Assembly (NCBI GenBank): GCA_029570205.1 | Contig: JAKQSI010000090.1 | Location: forward strand, 1-64,000 | Origin: Candidatus Omnitrophota bacterium | GTDB lineage: Bacteria > Hinthialibacterota > Hinthialibacteria > Hinthialibacterales > JAKPRU01 | Direction: 5' to 3' | DNA: 64,000 nucleotides | In this document: positions 42,379 to 52,148 of the stretch, piece by piece | How the letters are laid out: every line of letters starts with the position of its first letter | Numbering within the stretch: the first letter of the stretch is position 1 | Program-made: the position numbers and the translations under genes | The notes under the pieces: model-generated | Seen by the model: only the letters and a program-made list of their open reading frames with translations | Databases searched by the model: none | What the model was told of the DNA's origin: nothing

Positions 42379-44793
42379 TTATTCGTCCCGGCACAAGCGA
42401 AGACCGAGATTGTCGGCGCGGGTGTCGGGGGGATATGCGGCACGGTATGCGCTCCGGCATTCGCCCCCTTTGCTGTTCCAGGCTCCTCCGCGTGCAACGC
42501 GGAGGGCGCCGTTCGCCGGCCCCTGCGGATCGATGGTCGGCGAGCGGCCGTAATACTCCGGGTCATACCAATCCCAGCACCACTCCATCACATTGCCGTG
42601 CATATCGCAGAGTCCCCAGGCATTGGGAGGATACTGGCCCACTTCCACGGGTTGCGAGCTCTCAAAATTCGCCTGGTCTCCGGTTAGAGAATCTCCAAAC
42701 GAGAAATCGGAGTCGGTCCCGGCCCGGCAGGCATATTCCCACTCGGCTTCTGTCGGAAGGCGGAATGTCCCCACGCCGCGCCGGCTCATCCGGTCAACAA
42801 ACTCCTGGCAATCAATCCAGGAAACATTAACAACGGGCATATTGTCTTCTTTCCGGGGAGAGGGTGGAGCGCCCATTTCTTCCTGCCATTGTTTGTTGGT
42901 GATTTCGGTTTTGCCGATCCAGAAGCCATTCGATATCCGTACACGGTGAGCCGGTTTCTCATGCTGGTCAAAGATCTCCGTACCCATCACGAAAGTCCCC
43001 GGCGGGATATGAACAAAAACGATACCCGCAAACGTTTTTTCTTCCAGGACCTCACTCATCGTCGGCGTCGGTTTCGGTTTTACAGTTTCCGAGGGCGATT
43101 CGGAAGGCGCGCCGGGCGCGTTCTGAAATGTTCTCCAATAGGCGTTCGGACCGAATCGCAGGCGGCCCCGTGAGATGGGACCGTTTTCAAAATACAATGT
43201 TGCCTCTGTCAGCAGAAGCATGATGATGGGAACAGCAATCCAGACAATCCAATGGAGGACACCGAGTTTCCAGGATCTATCGGTGACGGCAACAGGACCG
43301 CTCGGCATGTCCGGGAAAGTCGGAGGAGAAACCCCGGCCCCCATTCGGACAACCAGCCAGGCGCACAGCACGCACGTGATCCAGAATGTGCATTCGACCC
43401 AAACACGCATCAGATATTTCATTTCGACAAAGTTGAGCATGAATGCGCCGACCAGGGTCACGGTCAGATAAAACAGGTAGAGAAGCTGGCCTGTGCCGAA
43501 ATCGGTGGCGGGAATGAATGCCAACGGGCTGCGGCGATTTCGGAAAACGGCGTAGATCACCAGAGCGCACAAGAGAATAAAGATCAGATCGTACCAGGCC
43601 CTGGCCGAGAAACCGAACAACAAGTCATGACTGATGATATCCTGGTTCTCGATCCATCGATCGATATTCTTGTGCAGGTTGAACCACAGAATGGGAACCA
43701 GCAGACCGAGTGTGGATAGTTCGTTCAGTTTGCGCTCATCGGTATCTTCCTCCGGGGGAGGCAAGCGCCCTCGCAGAAGCCTGAGAATCCCGAAGGCCAC
43801 GCCCAGTCCCATGAGCAATCCGAAACCTTGCTCCGTGGTTTTCCATCCGCCAAGCAGCTTCAGAGAGACGCTGTTCGCAATCGGTCCCCAAGCGGCTGTG
43901 AAGGGAATCCGAATAAAGTTCGCAAGGGTGAATCCGAATCCCCCGGCGAGTGTGCAGTACGACATAAAGAGCCGTCCCGCGCGGTGTTTGCGCCAGGTCA
44001 GGTAACCGAACATTGTGAAGAAAACACCGAGAGTGCCCGCCCAGTTCTCTCCCCGGTGCGGCGGCGCAAGGGGAAGTCCGATCAAGAGCATAAAAAAGGC
44101 GGCCGAGATCAGCCAGCCCGCGGAAATCAGCATTATCAACCGACATGCCTCCCGCTTTCCAGGTGAAAACACCCAGTAAAGCGCGGCGGTGATCAGCGCT
44201 GTGGATGCGGTCATCCAGTCTACTTTGGCGGTTCCCATCACTTTCTGGAATCCGCGAAGGCTCTCGGCATAATTCCGGTGAAACTCAGGGGACATCCAGC
44301 GTGCCACCCAGTCCGGCGAGAAGCGGAAAAACCACTCGACAAGAATCCAGACAACATAAACGACAACAATCGGCCCGATGAACTTCTCCAGGCGGGATCG
44401 TTTCTCTGTCAGGGAGAGAATCAGGATCGAACCGCCGATCCCCGCCCAGATTCCGCCGAGCAGAAACAAAACACCGTAAGAATACAGGACATCCGGAAAT
44501 GAGTCGGAGTGGGCATAAAAAACCGAATGCTCCATATAGCTGAATTGACCGCCGAATGCCCAGCCCACCGCGCTGAAGAAGCCCACCACGGCGCAACGCT
44601 TATACCAGTCCGGGCGGCCCGAGGCGAGGCATAACGCTATCGCCATCAGGGCGGCGGCAACCATAGCTCCGGCCTCATGCCCGTACTCGCCGCGAAACCC
44701 CCACCCGTACGACATCGTGAGCGCGGAAAGAAGGCAAAGCGCAAAAGGGCTGAAAGCCAACCGGCAATTCGTCAATGATCGGTTCTCATCCAT
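42379..44793 (-). CDS. Polytopic membrane protein fused to a SUMF1/FGE-like domain
   Basis: An 804-residue protein. Residues 1-530 contain about 12 hydrophobic helices (LCLLSALTMSYGWGFRGEYG is the first) of a family I do not recognise. A Ser/Pro-rich linker with TMSEVLEEKT leads to a C-terminal SUMF1 domain (about 585-804: VFVHIPPGTFVMGTEIF, FWIGKTEITNKQWQEEMG, FRLPTEAEWEYACRAGTD, DMHGNVMEWCWDWY, RVARGGAWNS). In true formylglycine-generating enzymes two Cys lie five residues apart near the end; here the site reads ECRSAYR, so the second Cys is Arg. It may therefore not make formylglycine. It is co-oriented with the sulfatase gene. Confidence 0.85.
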   Translation of the reverse strand: MDENRSLTNCRLAFSPFALCLLSALTMSYGWGFRGEYGHEAGAMVAAALMAIALCLASGRPDWYKRCAVVGFFSAVGWAFGGQFSYMEHSVFYAHSDSFPDVLYSYGVLFLLGGIWAGIGGSILILSLTEKRSRLEKFIGPIVVVYVVWILVEWFFRFSPDWVARWMSPEFHRNYAESLRGFQKVMGTAKVDWMTASTALITAALYWVFSPGKREACRLIMLISAGWLISAAFFMLLIGLPLAPPHRGENWAGTLGVFFTMFGYLTWRKHRAGRLFMSYCTLAGGFGFTLANFIRIPFTAAWGPIANSVSLKLLGGWKTTEQGFGLLMGLGVAFGILRLLRGRLPPPEEDTDERKLNELSTLGLLVPILWFNLHKNIDRWIENQDIISHDLLFGFSARAWYDLIFILLCALVIYAVFRNRRSPLAFIPATDFGTGQLLYLFYLTVTLVGAFMLNFVEMKYLMRVWVECTFWITCVLCAWLVVRMGAGVSPPTFPDMPSGPVAVTDRSWKLGVLHWIVWIAVPIIMLLLTEATLYFENGPISRGRLRFGPNAYWRTFQNAPGAPSESPSETVKPKPTPTMSEVLEEKTFAGIVFVHIPPGTFVMGTEIFDQHEKPAHRVRISNGFWIGKTEITNKQWQEEMGAPPSPRKEDNMPVVNVSWIDCQEFVDRMSRRGVGTFRLPTEAEWEYACRAGTDSDFSFGDSLTGDQANFESSQPVEVGQYPPNAWGLCDMHGNVMEWCWDWYDPEYYGRSPTIDPQGPANGALRVARGGAWNSKGGECRSAYRAAYPPDTRADNLGLRLCRDE

Positions 44794-45187
44794 CGAACGA
44801 TCCTGCCTTTCCCCGTTTTGTCCTACATTTTCTTCACGAGATTATGCTTTACAGCAAGAAAGTCTTTCCGGCAAGATTCCTTTACGTTCCGGCCCGTACC
44901 ATAATCCCTCTTTTGAAAGAGATCCATCGGACCGGAACCGTGTTGTTTTGTAAGCCACCCGGTATTTGAGGTTGTTTCGGGCACACTCTATCATTTGCGA
45001 GTTTCTTTGCTCAGAACTTCCGTGGCGCTTTCCCGTTCTTCTCCGTTGAGGCTCTCCACTTTCCAAGAAATCTTTAAATCGTTTTTTTTGACTTTGGGAG
45101 TACTCGTCCATTCCGGGCGGGGCATCGGAATGTGGTAATATAAGTGGGGATATGGTCCCGCGAATCCGCCCAGGTAGGAGTATCGAA
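44794..45187. other. Divergent intergenic region, no gene seen
   Basis: About 390 bp between two divergent genes. No ORF, repeat or clear promoter can be assigned; TTGACT occurs near 45090 but has no -10 box at proper spacing. The segment must carry promoters for both directions. AGGAG at 45177-45181 is the ribosome site of the kinase gene. Confidence 0.5.
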
Positions 45188-48100
45188 ATGAACTCTATTC
45201 CGAAACGGTTGGTCGTTGCATTCCTGCTTGCGATGTTCGCAACAGTGATCGGAGGTCGGTGGGTGGCCGACTGGCGGGAAAAAGTCGTGGATGGCGCCAT
45301 GCGTGGAGACCTGCTTACCCAAGCGGAGGCTATCGCTCGGGTGATCAATCCCGAATGGGTGAAATCTCTGTCTTTCTCGGAAGCGGATAAAACGAATCCT
45401 GTTTATCGGCGTCTGTGCAGCCAAATGAAGGCATACGCAGAGGCGATCGGATTCCGCAGTCTTTACAGCATGGCCCTGCGCGATGGAAACATTGTCTTTG
45501 GGCCGGAAAGCCTCGATGAAGGTGATCCATGGGCCTCTCCGCCGGGAACGGTCTATAAAGAACCCTCCGAATTGGATTTTCAAATCTTCGAAACCGGAAT
45601 CCCGTCGGTGCAAGGCCCTGTGACGGATGAATACGGGACCTTTGTTTCCGCGCAGGCGCCGGTGCTTGATCCCGATACGAATGAGGTTCTTCTCGTTATC
45701 GGGATAGATGTTGAAGCCGGGGAATGGCAGCGAGCGATTGACAATGCGCGACGCACTCCCATTCTTTTCACTCTGGCGCTTGGATTGACTCTCCTGGGTG
45801 GCATTGCGACGCTGTTTTTGCGGGATCGGTTTCCGGCCAGGCATCGGTTGCATTACACGGAAGCGTGCCTGACTGCCGCATTGGGCATTCTGTTGACAGG
45901 AATCGCGGCGTGGGCGCTTCACCAGGATCAGGTGAGTTCCAGAAGGGAGGTGTTCAAGCCGCTGGCCTTTGCGGAGATGGTCAATGTTCGGGGAGCCCTC
46001 GATGAAATCCGAGCCTGCATGACTCAAATCAGCGGTTTTTTCGAGGCTGATGAGCATGTCGATCGTCGGGCGTTTCACTCCTATACTCGTTTGCTTGTGC
46101 GAAACCGGAATCTCCAAGCCCTTATGTGGATTCCCGTTGTTCCTGCACATTCCAGAGAGAATTGGGAAAGGGAAATCCGGGAGGAAGGATTTCCGGAATT
46201 TGTTATTTATGAGAAGGGAGACAATGGCGAATTCCTGCCTGCACCGGGACGGGATTTTTATTACCCGGTTTTATATGTGGAACCGATGCAGGGGAATGAG
46301 CGTGTACTGGGCTGTGATTTCCGCTCCGATCCACGCTATCGCACCGCCATGGAGGAGGCCGCCGGGACCGGACTACCCGTCATCATAGAATCCACGGAGT
46401 CGTTCCAGGCGACCGGGGGACTCAAGACGCTGTTTCTTTTTTATCCCATTTATTCTCAGTCGTCCAAGGTGAGCGGGGAGGCAAGTTCCGACACGGCGTC
46501 TTCCTCTCTGCGCGGATTTGTCCTTGGGGTGATCTGTCCGCAGGACATGCTGACTCGTGTTCTGAATCCGTTCGACCGTGAGGATGTACACACGATTGTG
46601 GACTTGCTGGAGGCGCAGCCGGGCATTCCGCCCCGGTTCCTGGCTTCCTCATTGCGCAAACATGCTGAGATTCATCGGGTCCCCGGGGAAATACCGCAAC
46701 CAAAGTATACGGATTTTTCGATGATTTACCCGCTGTTGGTTTTCAACGACACCTATCTCCTGGTGGTTTATCCGACGCCGACGTTTTTCGAGGCGAATCC
46801 GGCGCGGGCCGGATGGGTGGCGGGCCTCATGGGAATGTTTATTACGGTGGTGCTGACTGTCTTCGGCCTCTTCCTGAGCAATCGTCGCGCGGAACTGGAG
46901 AGACAGGTATCGGTGCGCACGGCGGAACTGCAGGAAGCACAGCAAAGGTTTCACACCATCCTGGATGTTACAGGGACAAGGATCATCATCATCGATTCCG
47001 AACATAACCTTCAGTATGTCGATCCGGGCTGGCAGAGGGATCGGGGCGATCCGACCGGTCGAAAGTGTTATGAGTATTTCATGGGGCAGGACAAGCCGTG
47101 CGAGGACTGCCTGGCTGCCCGTGCCCTGGAAACAGGGCAGGTTCTTGTCGAGGAGGGACCTTTGACACCGGAGAACAAGCGCATTTTCGAGGTGCACCGG
47201 ATTCCGTTCCAGGATCAGAACGGACGCCGGTTGGTTGCCGAATTCAGTGTGGATATCGACAGGCGCAAACGGGCGGAAGAGGCTCTCCGGGATTCGCAAC
47301 GACAGCTATTGGATATTTTTAACTTCTTGCCGGACGCGACATTCGTCATCGATACAAATAGAACCGTGGTGGCGTGGAATCGGGCAATTGAAGAGATGAC
47401 CGGAGTTAAAGCCAAAGACATTCTGGGGAAAGGCGACTACGAATACGCGCTGCCGTTCTATGGGATTCGGAGACCGATTCTGATTGATCTGATATTAGAA
47501 CCCAACGAAGATATTAAGAAACGATACCACTTCGTCAGGCGAGAAGGCGATATCCTTCTGGCGCAAGCCGATGTTCAGATACGGGGGGAAACACTCGCTC
47601 TCTGGATTATTGCCAAACCTCTGTATAACAGCCACGGTGATGTGGTGGGGGCCATTGAGTGCATTCGGGATATTACCGAGAGCGAGCAGGCCCGGATTGC
47701 ACTGCACAAAAGTGAGGCGCGGGTCAGAAGAAAACTGGCGGCCATTCTTGATCCCGAAGGCGACATCGGAACGCTGGAACTGAGCGATATTCTCGATGTT
47801 GAGGCGCTTCAAGCGGTGATGGAGGAATTCTATCGGGTTACACGGTTCTCCACGGCGATCATCGATGTTCAAGGAAGAGTTCTGGTATCTTCCGGTTGGC
47901 AGGATATCTGCACAAAGTATCATCGGATTCACCCGGAGACCCTGCGGAATTGCATTGAGAGTGACACCGCTCTGACAAAAGGCGTACCGGAGGGGACCTA
48001 TAAGCTCTACCAGTGCAAGAACGGTTTGTGGGACGTGTCTACACCCATTGTTGTCGGGGGCAATCATGTGGGAAATCTGTTTCTTGGACAGTTCTTGTTC

Positions 48101-49873
48101 GAGGGGGAAGCGCTGGATATAGAACTATTCCGCAGCAAGGCACGTCAATATGGATTTGATGAGAAGGAGTATCTTGCCGCGCTGGACAGAGTTCCACGCT
48201 GGAACCGAGAGACAGTCGATGCGGTTATGGCGTTCTATACGAAGTTCACCGTAATGATCTCTCGTTTGAGCTACGGTAACGTCAAACTGGCTCGGACGCT
48301 CGCAGAACGGGATCAACTGCTCAATGCCCTGCTCGAAGGTGAAACGATGTTGAGCGATGCGCAGGAGATGGCGGGTATGGGATCGTTCGTCTGGGACTTG
48401 CAAACCGATCGTGTGGAGTACTCCCGGAATGCGCTTGCGCTGGCGGGAGCCTCGCAGGGGGCATTCGCCAGTCGGATGGATCGCATCGTGCGGGGACTGG
48501 TCCATCCCGACGACCAGGCGCGTGTGAACGAAGAAATCCGGAAGATGCTGGAAGAGAGGGAAACCTGGCCCATCGAGTTTCGCATCGTTCGCCCCGATGG
48601 TCAGGAACGGATTTGGCAGGCCCGTTTACGTTTCATAACGGATGAGTCGGGCAAACCGATCAAGTGTGTCGGATTACAGTTGGACATTACGGAGCGCAAA
48701 GAGGCGGAAAAAGAAACGGAGAAGTTGCAAGCCCAGCTGTTTCAGGCGCAGAAAATGGAATCCGTCGGACGCCTGGCTGGAGGGGTGGCTCACGACTTCA
48801 ACAACATGCTTCAGGCCATTTTCGGATATACGGACATGGCGCTGGATCAGGTGAATCCAGAACATCCGCTTTACAGCAGTCTTCGGGGCATCCAGAAAGC
48901 CGCACAGCGTTCCGCCAATCTTACCCGCCAGTTGCTTGCCTTTGCGCGCAAACAAACTGTCAACCCCCGTATCCTGGACCTGAATGATGCCGTGACGGGC
49001 ATGTTGAAAATGCTTCGGCGACTGATCGGGGAGAACATCGAGCTGACCTGGTTGCCCGCAGATACCCCCTGCAACGTGAAAATAGATCCGTCCCAAATTG
49101 ACCAGATCCTCGCCAATCTAACCGTCAATGCCCGCGATGCCATCAGGGGTGTCGGTCGGATTACCATCGAAACCAGCCAGTTCGTTTTCGATGAAGCCTA
49201 TTGCGCGACCCATGAAGGTACGAAGCCCGGCAAGTACATACTTTTGACTGTCAGCGATACCGGCTGCGGCATGGATAAGGAAACGCTGTCCCATGTCTTC
49301 GAGCCTTTCTTTACGACCAAAGAAGTAGGCGAGGGAACCGGTCTGGGGCTGGCCACCGTGTATGGAACCGTGAAACAGAACGACGGCTTTATCGAGGTGT
49401 ATAGTGAGCCGGGGCGCGGGACAACCTTTAAAATCTACCTGCCTCACTATGAGAAAGACAGCGCTGTTGAATCGGCGGCCCCCTCCCTTCAAACGCCGCC
49501 GGGAGGAAAAGAAACAGTGCTTATCGTGGAAGACGATGAGGCCATTTTGAGCATGGCCGCCGATATCCTTGAACGTCTGGGGTATACGGTTCTAAGCGCC
49601 GGCTCTCCTCAACAGGCGATTCAACTGGTCGAGCATCACACCGGAACCATTCATCTACTTGTTACCGATGTCGTGATGCCGCAGATGAACGGGAGAGTGT
49701 TAGCCAAACACCTTTTGTCTCTCAAACCCGGTCTCAAGTGCCTGTTTATGTCCGGCTACACAGCCGATATTATTTCGCCTCGTGGAGTGCTGGAGGAAGG
49801 TGTGCGGTTTATCGAAAAGCCGTTTTCCATTTACAGTTTGGCAAAACGGGTCCGCGAAGCGCTGGAAAGCTGA
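45188..49873 (+). CDS. Giant hybrid sensor kinase: CHASE, PAS, PocR, HisKA, REC
   Basis: A 1561-residue hybrid histidine kinase, start fixed by AGGAG 7 nt before ATG 45188. In order: an N-terminal helix and a periplasmic part (20-190); two helices near 190-250; a CHASE-like domain (about 257-437, MTQISGFFEADEHVDR, RNLQALMWIPVVP); a helix near 545; two PAS domains (about 580-840); a PocR-type ligand domain (about 857-1037, FSTAIIDVQGRVLVSSGWQD, YQCKNGLWDVSTPIVVGG); a third PAS; HisKA with GGVAHDFNNMLQAIFGYTDM; HATPase (SDTGCGMDKETL, GEGTGLGLATVYG); and a receiver with LLVTDVVMPQMNG. No response regulator is adjacent; a sugar-binding lipoprotein gene is convergent. Confidence 0.92.
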   Translation: MNSIPKRLVVAFLLAMFATVIGGRWVADWREKVVDGAMRGDLLTQAEAIARVINPEWVKSLSFSEADKTNPVYRRLCSQMKAYAEAIGFRSLYSMALRDGNIVFGPESLDEGDPWASPPGTVYKEPSELDFQIFETGIPSVQGPVTDEYGTFVSAQAPVLDPDTNEVLLVIGIDVEAGEWQRAIDNARRTPILFTLALGLTLLGGIATLFLRDRFPARHRLHYTEACLTAALGILLTGIAAWALHQDQVSSRREVFKPLAFAEMVNVRGALDEIRACMTQISGFFEADEHVDRRAFHSYTRLLVRNRNLQALMWIPVVPAHSRENWEREIREEGFPEFVIYEKGDNGEFLPAPGRDFYYPVLYVEPMQGNERVLGCDFRSDPRYRTAMEEAAGTGLPVIIESTESFQATGGLKTLFLFYPIYSQSSKVSGEASSDTASSSLRGFVLGVICPQDMLTRVLNPFDREDVHTIVDLLEAQPGIPPRFLASSLRKHAEIHRVPGEIPQPKYTDFSMIYPLLVFNDTYLLVVYPTPTFFEANPARAGWVAGLMGMFITVVLTVFGLFLSNRRAELERQVSVRTAELQEAQQRFHTILDVTGTRIIIIDSEHNLQYVDPGWQRDRGDPTGRKCYEYFMGQDKPCEDCLAARALETGQVLVEEGPLTPENKRIFEVHRIPFQDQNGRRLVAEFSVDIDRRKRAEEALRDSQRQLLDIFNFLPDATFVIDTNRTVVAWNRAIEEMTGVKAKDILGKGDYEYALPFYGIRRPILIDLILEPNEDIKKRYHFVRREGDILLAQADVQIRGETLALWIIAKPLYNSHGDVVGAIECIRDITESEQARIALHKSEARVRRKLAAILDPEGDIGTLELSDILDVEALQAVMEEFYRVTRFSTAIIDVQGRVLVSSGWQDICTKYHRIHPETLRNCIESDTALTKGVPEGTYKLYQCKNGLWDVSTPIVVGGNHVGNLFLGQFLFEGEALDIELFRSKARQYGFDEKEYLAALDRVPRWNRETVDAVMAFYTKFTVMISRLSYGNVKLARTLAERDQLLNALLEGETMLSDAQEMAGMGSFVWDLQTDRVEYSRNALALAGASQGAFASRMDRIVRGLVHPDDQARVNEEIRKMLEERETWPIEFRIVRPDGQERIWQARLRFITDESGKPIKCVGLQLDITERKEAEKETEKLQAQLFQAQKMESVGRLAGGVAHDFNNMLQAIFGYTDMALDQVNPEHPLYSSLRGIQKAAQRSANLTRQLLAFARKQTVNPRILDLNDAVTGMLKMLRRLIGENIELTWLPADTPCNVKIDPSQIDQILANLTVNARDAIRGVGRITIETSQFVFDEAYCATHEGTKPGKYILLTVSDTGCGMDKETLSHVFEPFFTTKEVGEGTGLGLATVYGTVKQNDGFIEVYSEPGRGTTFKIYLPHYEKDSAVESAAPSLQTPPGGKETVLIVEDDEAILSMAADILERLGYTVLSAGSPQQAIQLVEHHTGTIHLLVTDVVMPQMNGRVLAKHLLSLKPGLKCLFMSGYTADIISPRGVLEEGVRFIEKPFSIYSLAKRVREALES

Positions 49874-49909
49874 CCGGGTTTCTCGTTGCGCCTCGCAGGG
49901 GGAGGGAAG

Positions 49910-49931
49910 AGGGTGACAGAACGGTCACCCT
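49910..49931. terminator. Hairpin between convergent kinase and binding-protein genes
   Basis: An 8-bp stem AGGGTGAC (49910-49917) and GTCACCCT (49924-49931) encloses a 6-nt loop. It lies between converging stop codons and touches the stop of the minus-strand gene. Neither side has a good U tract, so termination activity is uncertain. Confidence 0.4.
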
Positions 49932-50913
49932 AAAAATTAAACTTGTCTATATTGTCTTTCGTGAAGATCAGCGGCGGGCCGAGCAAGACCTCATCCTCGT
50001 TAACTGTAATTGTGCCGAGCCGTCCGGCCTGAATCGTCCCGGGAGCCAGTTTGCCCTCATACAGAAGTTTCGCCGCATGGACTGTGAGATACCCCAAGTC
50101 CACCGGGTTCCAGAGAATGAATTTCTGACAGACCCCGGTTTTCACGTATTCGCGCATCTGTTCGGGCAGGGAGAGTCCGGTAACAAAGACCTTGCCGGTC
50201 ATGCCGGATTGTTTGACCGCTTCCGCCGCACCGGGGAGCGAAACCGAGGTGATCCCGAACAGGCCTTTCAGGTTGGGGTACGCTTTCATAACATCCTGCG
50301 AGCGCTCAAATGCCATCTGGTGGTCTTCCTCGGATGCCCGAATGTCCACAATGGACATGCCGGGGTATTTCCGAATATGCTCGCGCATCCGTTCGATCCA
50401 GGCGTTTTGATTCTGCGCGGTCAGAGAGCCGGTGATAATGGCGGTCTCTCCCGCACCACCGATCCCCTCGGCCATCACATCGATCAACGCCTTCCCGATA
50501 TCGTTGTATGTGGCCTGGTTGATAAAAAAGTCGCGGCTGTCCCGGGCGGCATCGGCATCCCAGGCCAGAACCTTGATACCGCGCTCCCGCGCTTTTCGGA
50601 GGGCCGGTGCGACGGCATCCGGATCATTGGGGGCAACGGCAATCACATTGAATCCGCGCGCAATCCAGATATCGATCATCTCGGACTGCCGAGCCGGATC
50701 GTTAATAATGGGACCATCGTATTCCACGGTAAGTCCGAGTTCCTCTGCGGCCTTTTTTACCCCGATCTCGCAAGCATTGAAATAGGGGATGCCCACCAGT
50801 TTCGGCATGACCCCGATCAGCGGCCCTTCTGTTTTCTCGGCGGCTTTGCGACCACAGGAGAAAACTCCGGCACACACCAGCACGAGAATCAGCGCCCATT
50901 TAGCCTGTTTCAT
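49930..50913 (-). CDS. Periplasmic sugar-binding lipoprotein (LsrB/RhaS-like)
   Basis: A 327-residue type I periplasmic binding protein. The N-terminus (ALILVLVCAGVFSC) is a lipoprotein signal. The mature part shows IGVMPKLVGIPYFNACEIGV, EYDGPIINDPARQSEMIDIW, VIAVAPNDPDAVAPALRKA, VLAWDADAARDSRDFFINQA and AIITGSLTAQNQNAWIERM, as in binding proteins for AI-2, rhamnose or other sugars. No ABC transporter ATPase or permease genes are nearby, so it is an orphan in this window. It converges with the CHASE/PocR kinase gene and could supply ligand to it, but this is inference. Confidence 0.92.
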   Translation of the reverse strand: MKQAKWALILVLVCAGVFSCGRKAAEKTEGPLIGVMPKLVGIPYFNACEIGVKKAAEELGLTVEYDGPIINDPARQSEMIDIWIARGFNVIAVAPNDPDAVAPALRKARERGIKVLAWDADAARDSRDFFINQATYNDIGKALIDVMAEGIGGAGETAIITGSLTAQNQNAWIERMREHIRKYPGMSIVDIRASEEDHQMAFERSQDVMKAYPNLKGLFGITSVSLPGAAEAVKQSGMTGKVFVTGLSLPEQMREYVKTGVCQKFILWNPVDLGYLTVHAAKLLYEGKLAPGTIQAGRLGTITVNEDEVLLGPPLIFTKDNIDKFNF

Positions 50914-51029
50914 CGAATCATACCTCGTTTCCTCAAACTCGCCCTTCCGGGGACATCCCTGCCCAATTCAGGAATCGGAATACCGTCCGCTGGGTTTCCC
51001 GGATAGCCTGACACAAGTACACTATAAGT

Positions 51030-51881
51030 ATGAATGAACCTGTGAAAGAACAACAGCCATCCGGCCAGGATGCGCCGACCATCCGCCTGAACAACCAGGC
51101 TCTCGCGGTGGATGTCAACCTGGTAACAGGTCGATTTCGAGTACGCGATCTGGTGACCGGTGTTATTTGGAAAATGGACCCGTACATTCCCGAATCGGGC
51201 CGACTGGTTTTTTCCATGCAGGAGGAGACCTTGCCGCACAAGACCTACCTGCTGGGCAAGAAAGGAAAACGCGGAGTCCAATTCCGGCACAAATCTTCTT
51301 TTGTCCGCTCTGGGATTGAGGATGATTATTCTTCCCTCACGCTGGAGGGTCCGCTGGGAGACGACAAGGAAACCCTGGTCGAAATTGAGTTCCTCTTGTC
51401 GGAGGCATTTCCAACTCTGGATTTCTTTCTTCGTGTTTCGGGAAACAGTAAAAACCGCTTGGAACAGATCGGTTTTCCAACCGGCCTTGCGATTACCACA
51501 GAGGAATCCGGCTCGATAATCGTGCCTCAGTCGAGCAGCCAGTTCCTGAAAGAAAACACGGATGAGATCGTGGAGAGTTTTCAATCGATGCACCCCGCGC
51601 GGGGCCGGTCGCGCCACGAGTTTTCTTTCTTTGCCATGACCAAGCAATCTCGAACGGGGCGGGAGTCGGGCTGCCTGGGATTTCTCGATTGCCTTCATGC
51701 CGAACTGGATGTGCGGTCGGATGAGACATTATCCGTTGCAACTCCCGGCACACGGAATGTCCGTGCTGCTCTCGATAACGGCAACCTCGATTACCGCTTC
51801 CAGTATCGTTTCATCCCGAATGTGACCGATGAAGCGATTGCCTGGCTGTGCCGGGAGCATTTACGGGAAATGATGGGGTAG
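51030..51881 (+). CDS. Beta-rich hypothetical protein, DUF5696-like
   Basis: A 283-residue protein without signal peptide or membrane helix. The sequence is beta-rich (LNNQALAVDVNLVTGRFRVR, DLVTGVIWKMDPYIPESGRL, RLEQIGFPTGLAITTEESGS) and resembles the N-terminal sandwich domains of glycoside hydrolase-related proteins such as DUF5696 or mutarotase-like families. No catalytic motif can be identified. It is divergent from the sugar-binding lipoprotein gene and followed by two small membrane protein genes. A role linked to carbohydrates is suggested only by fold and neighbours. Confidence 0.55.
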   Translation: MNEPVKEQQPSGQDAPTIRLNNQALAVDVNLVTGRFRVRDLVTGVIWKMDPYIPESGRLVFSMQEETLPHKTYLLGKKGKRGVQFRHKSSFVRSGIEDDYSSLTLEGPLGDDKETLVEIEFLLSEAFPTLDFFLRVSGNSKNRLEQIGFPTGLAITTEESGSIIVPQSSSQFLKENTDEIVESFQSMHPARGRSRHEFSFFAMTKQSRTGRESGCLGFLDCLHAELDVRSDETLSVATPGTRNVRAALDNGNLDYRFQYRFIPNVTDEAIAWLCREHLREMMG

Positions 51882-51892
51882 AAATTAGTAGT

Positions 51893-51925
51893 TGCATTAT
51901 GCCGCCGCCTGTAGTATGATTTGGT
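51893..51925. promoter_or_regulatory. Imperfect copy of a palindromic upstream element
   Basis: The sequence reads ATTATGCCGC, 8 nt, then GTATGATTTGGTC, and is an imperfect form of the perfect palindrome at 52149-52170. It lies about 30-60 bp before the first small membrane protein gene at 51957. Confidence 0.5.
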
Positions 51926-51956
51926 CATGTTCCGGAGAAATTGAAGGGAAAAGGCA

Positions 51957-52121
51957 ATGGAAAATATGTCCTTTGTGTTGTACGTGTTGCTCCAGTGGAC
52001 GCTATTTATCTTGATTTTCCTTGGTGCCTGCTACCTGATTAACAACGCGATCCGTAACGAAATCCGCAAGATTATCCGAGAAGAGGGCAAGAAACTGCTC
52101 TCTGAGAAGCGTGAGGATTGA
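51957..52121 (+). CDS. Small single-helix membrane protein, first of a tandem pair
   Basis: A 54-residue protein: a hydrophobic segment (VLYVLLQWTLFILIFLGACY) followed by a charged tail (RNEIRKIIREEGKKLLSEKR, ending ED). It has AAGGGAAAAGGC before the ATG. The tail matches that of the next gene (REQGKMPLPEKRED), so the two are paralogues arising from tandem duplication that includes an upstream palindrome. The family is not recognised. Membrane peptides of this size are often regulators or toxins of type I systems, but no antisense RNA is evident. Confidence 0.65.
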   Translation: MENMSFVLYVLLQWTLFILIFLGACYLINNAIRNEIRKIIREEGKKLLSEKRED

Positions 52122-52148
52122 CACGCGGGGCAATAAGCTTGTAGTACC

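Noticed and set aside
45074-46150. 358-residue minus-strand ORF
   Set aside because: Antisense to the sensor part of the hybrid kinase, with no family features.
49738-51006. 422-residue plus-strand ORF
   Set aside because: Overlaps the kinase end and is antisense to the binding-protein gene, whose signal peptide and domain motifs are clear.
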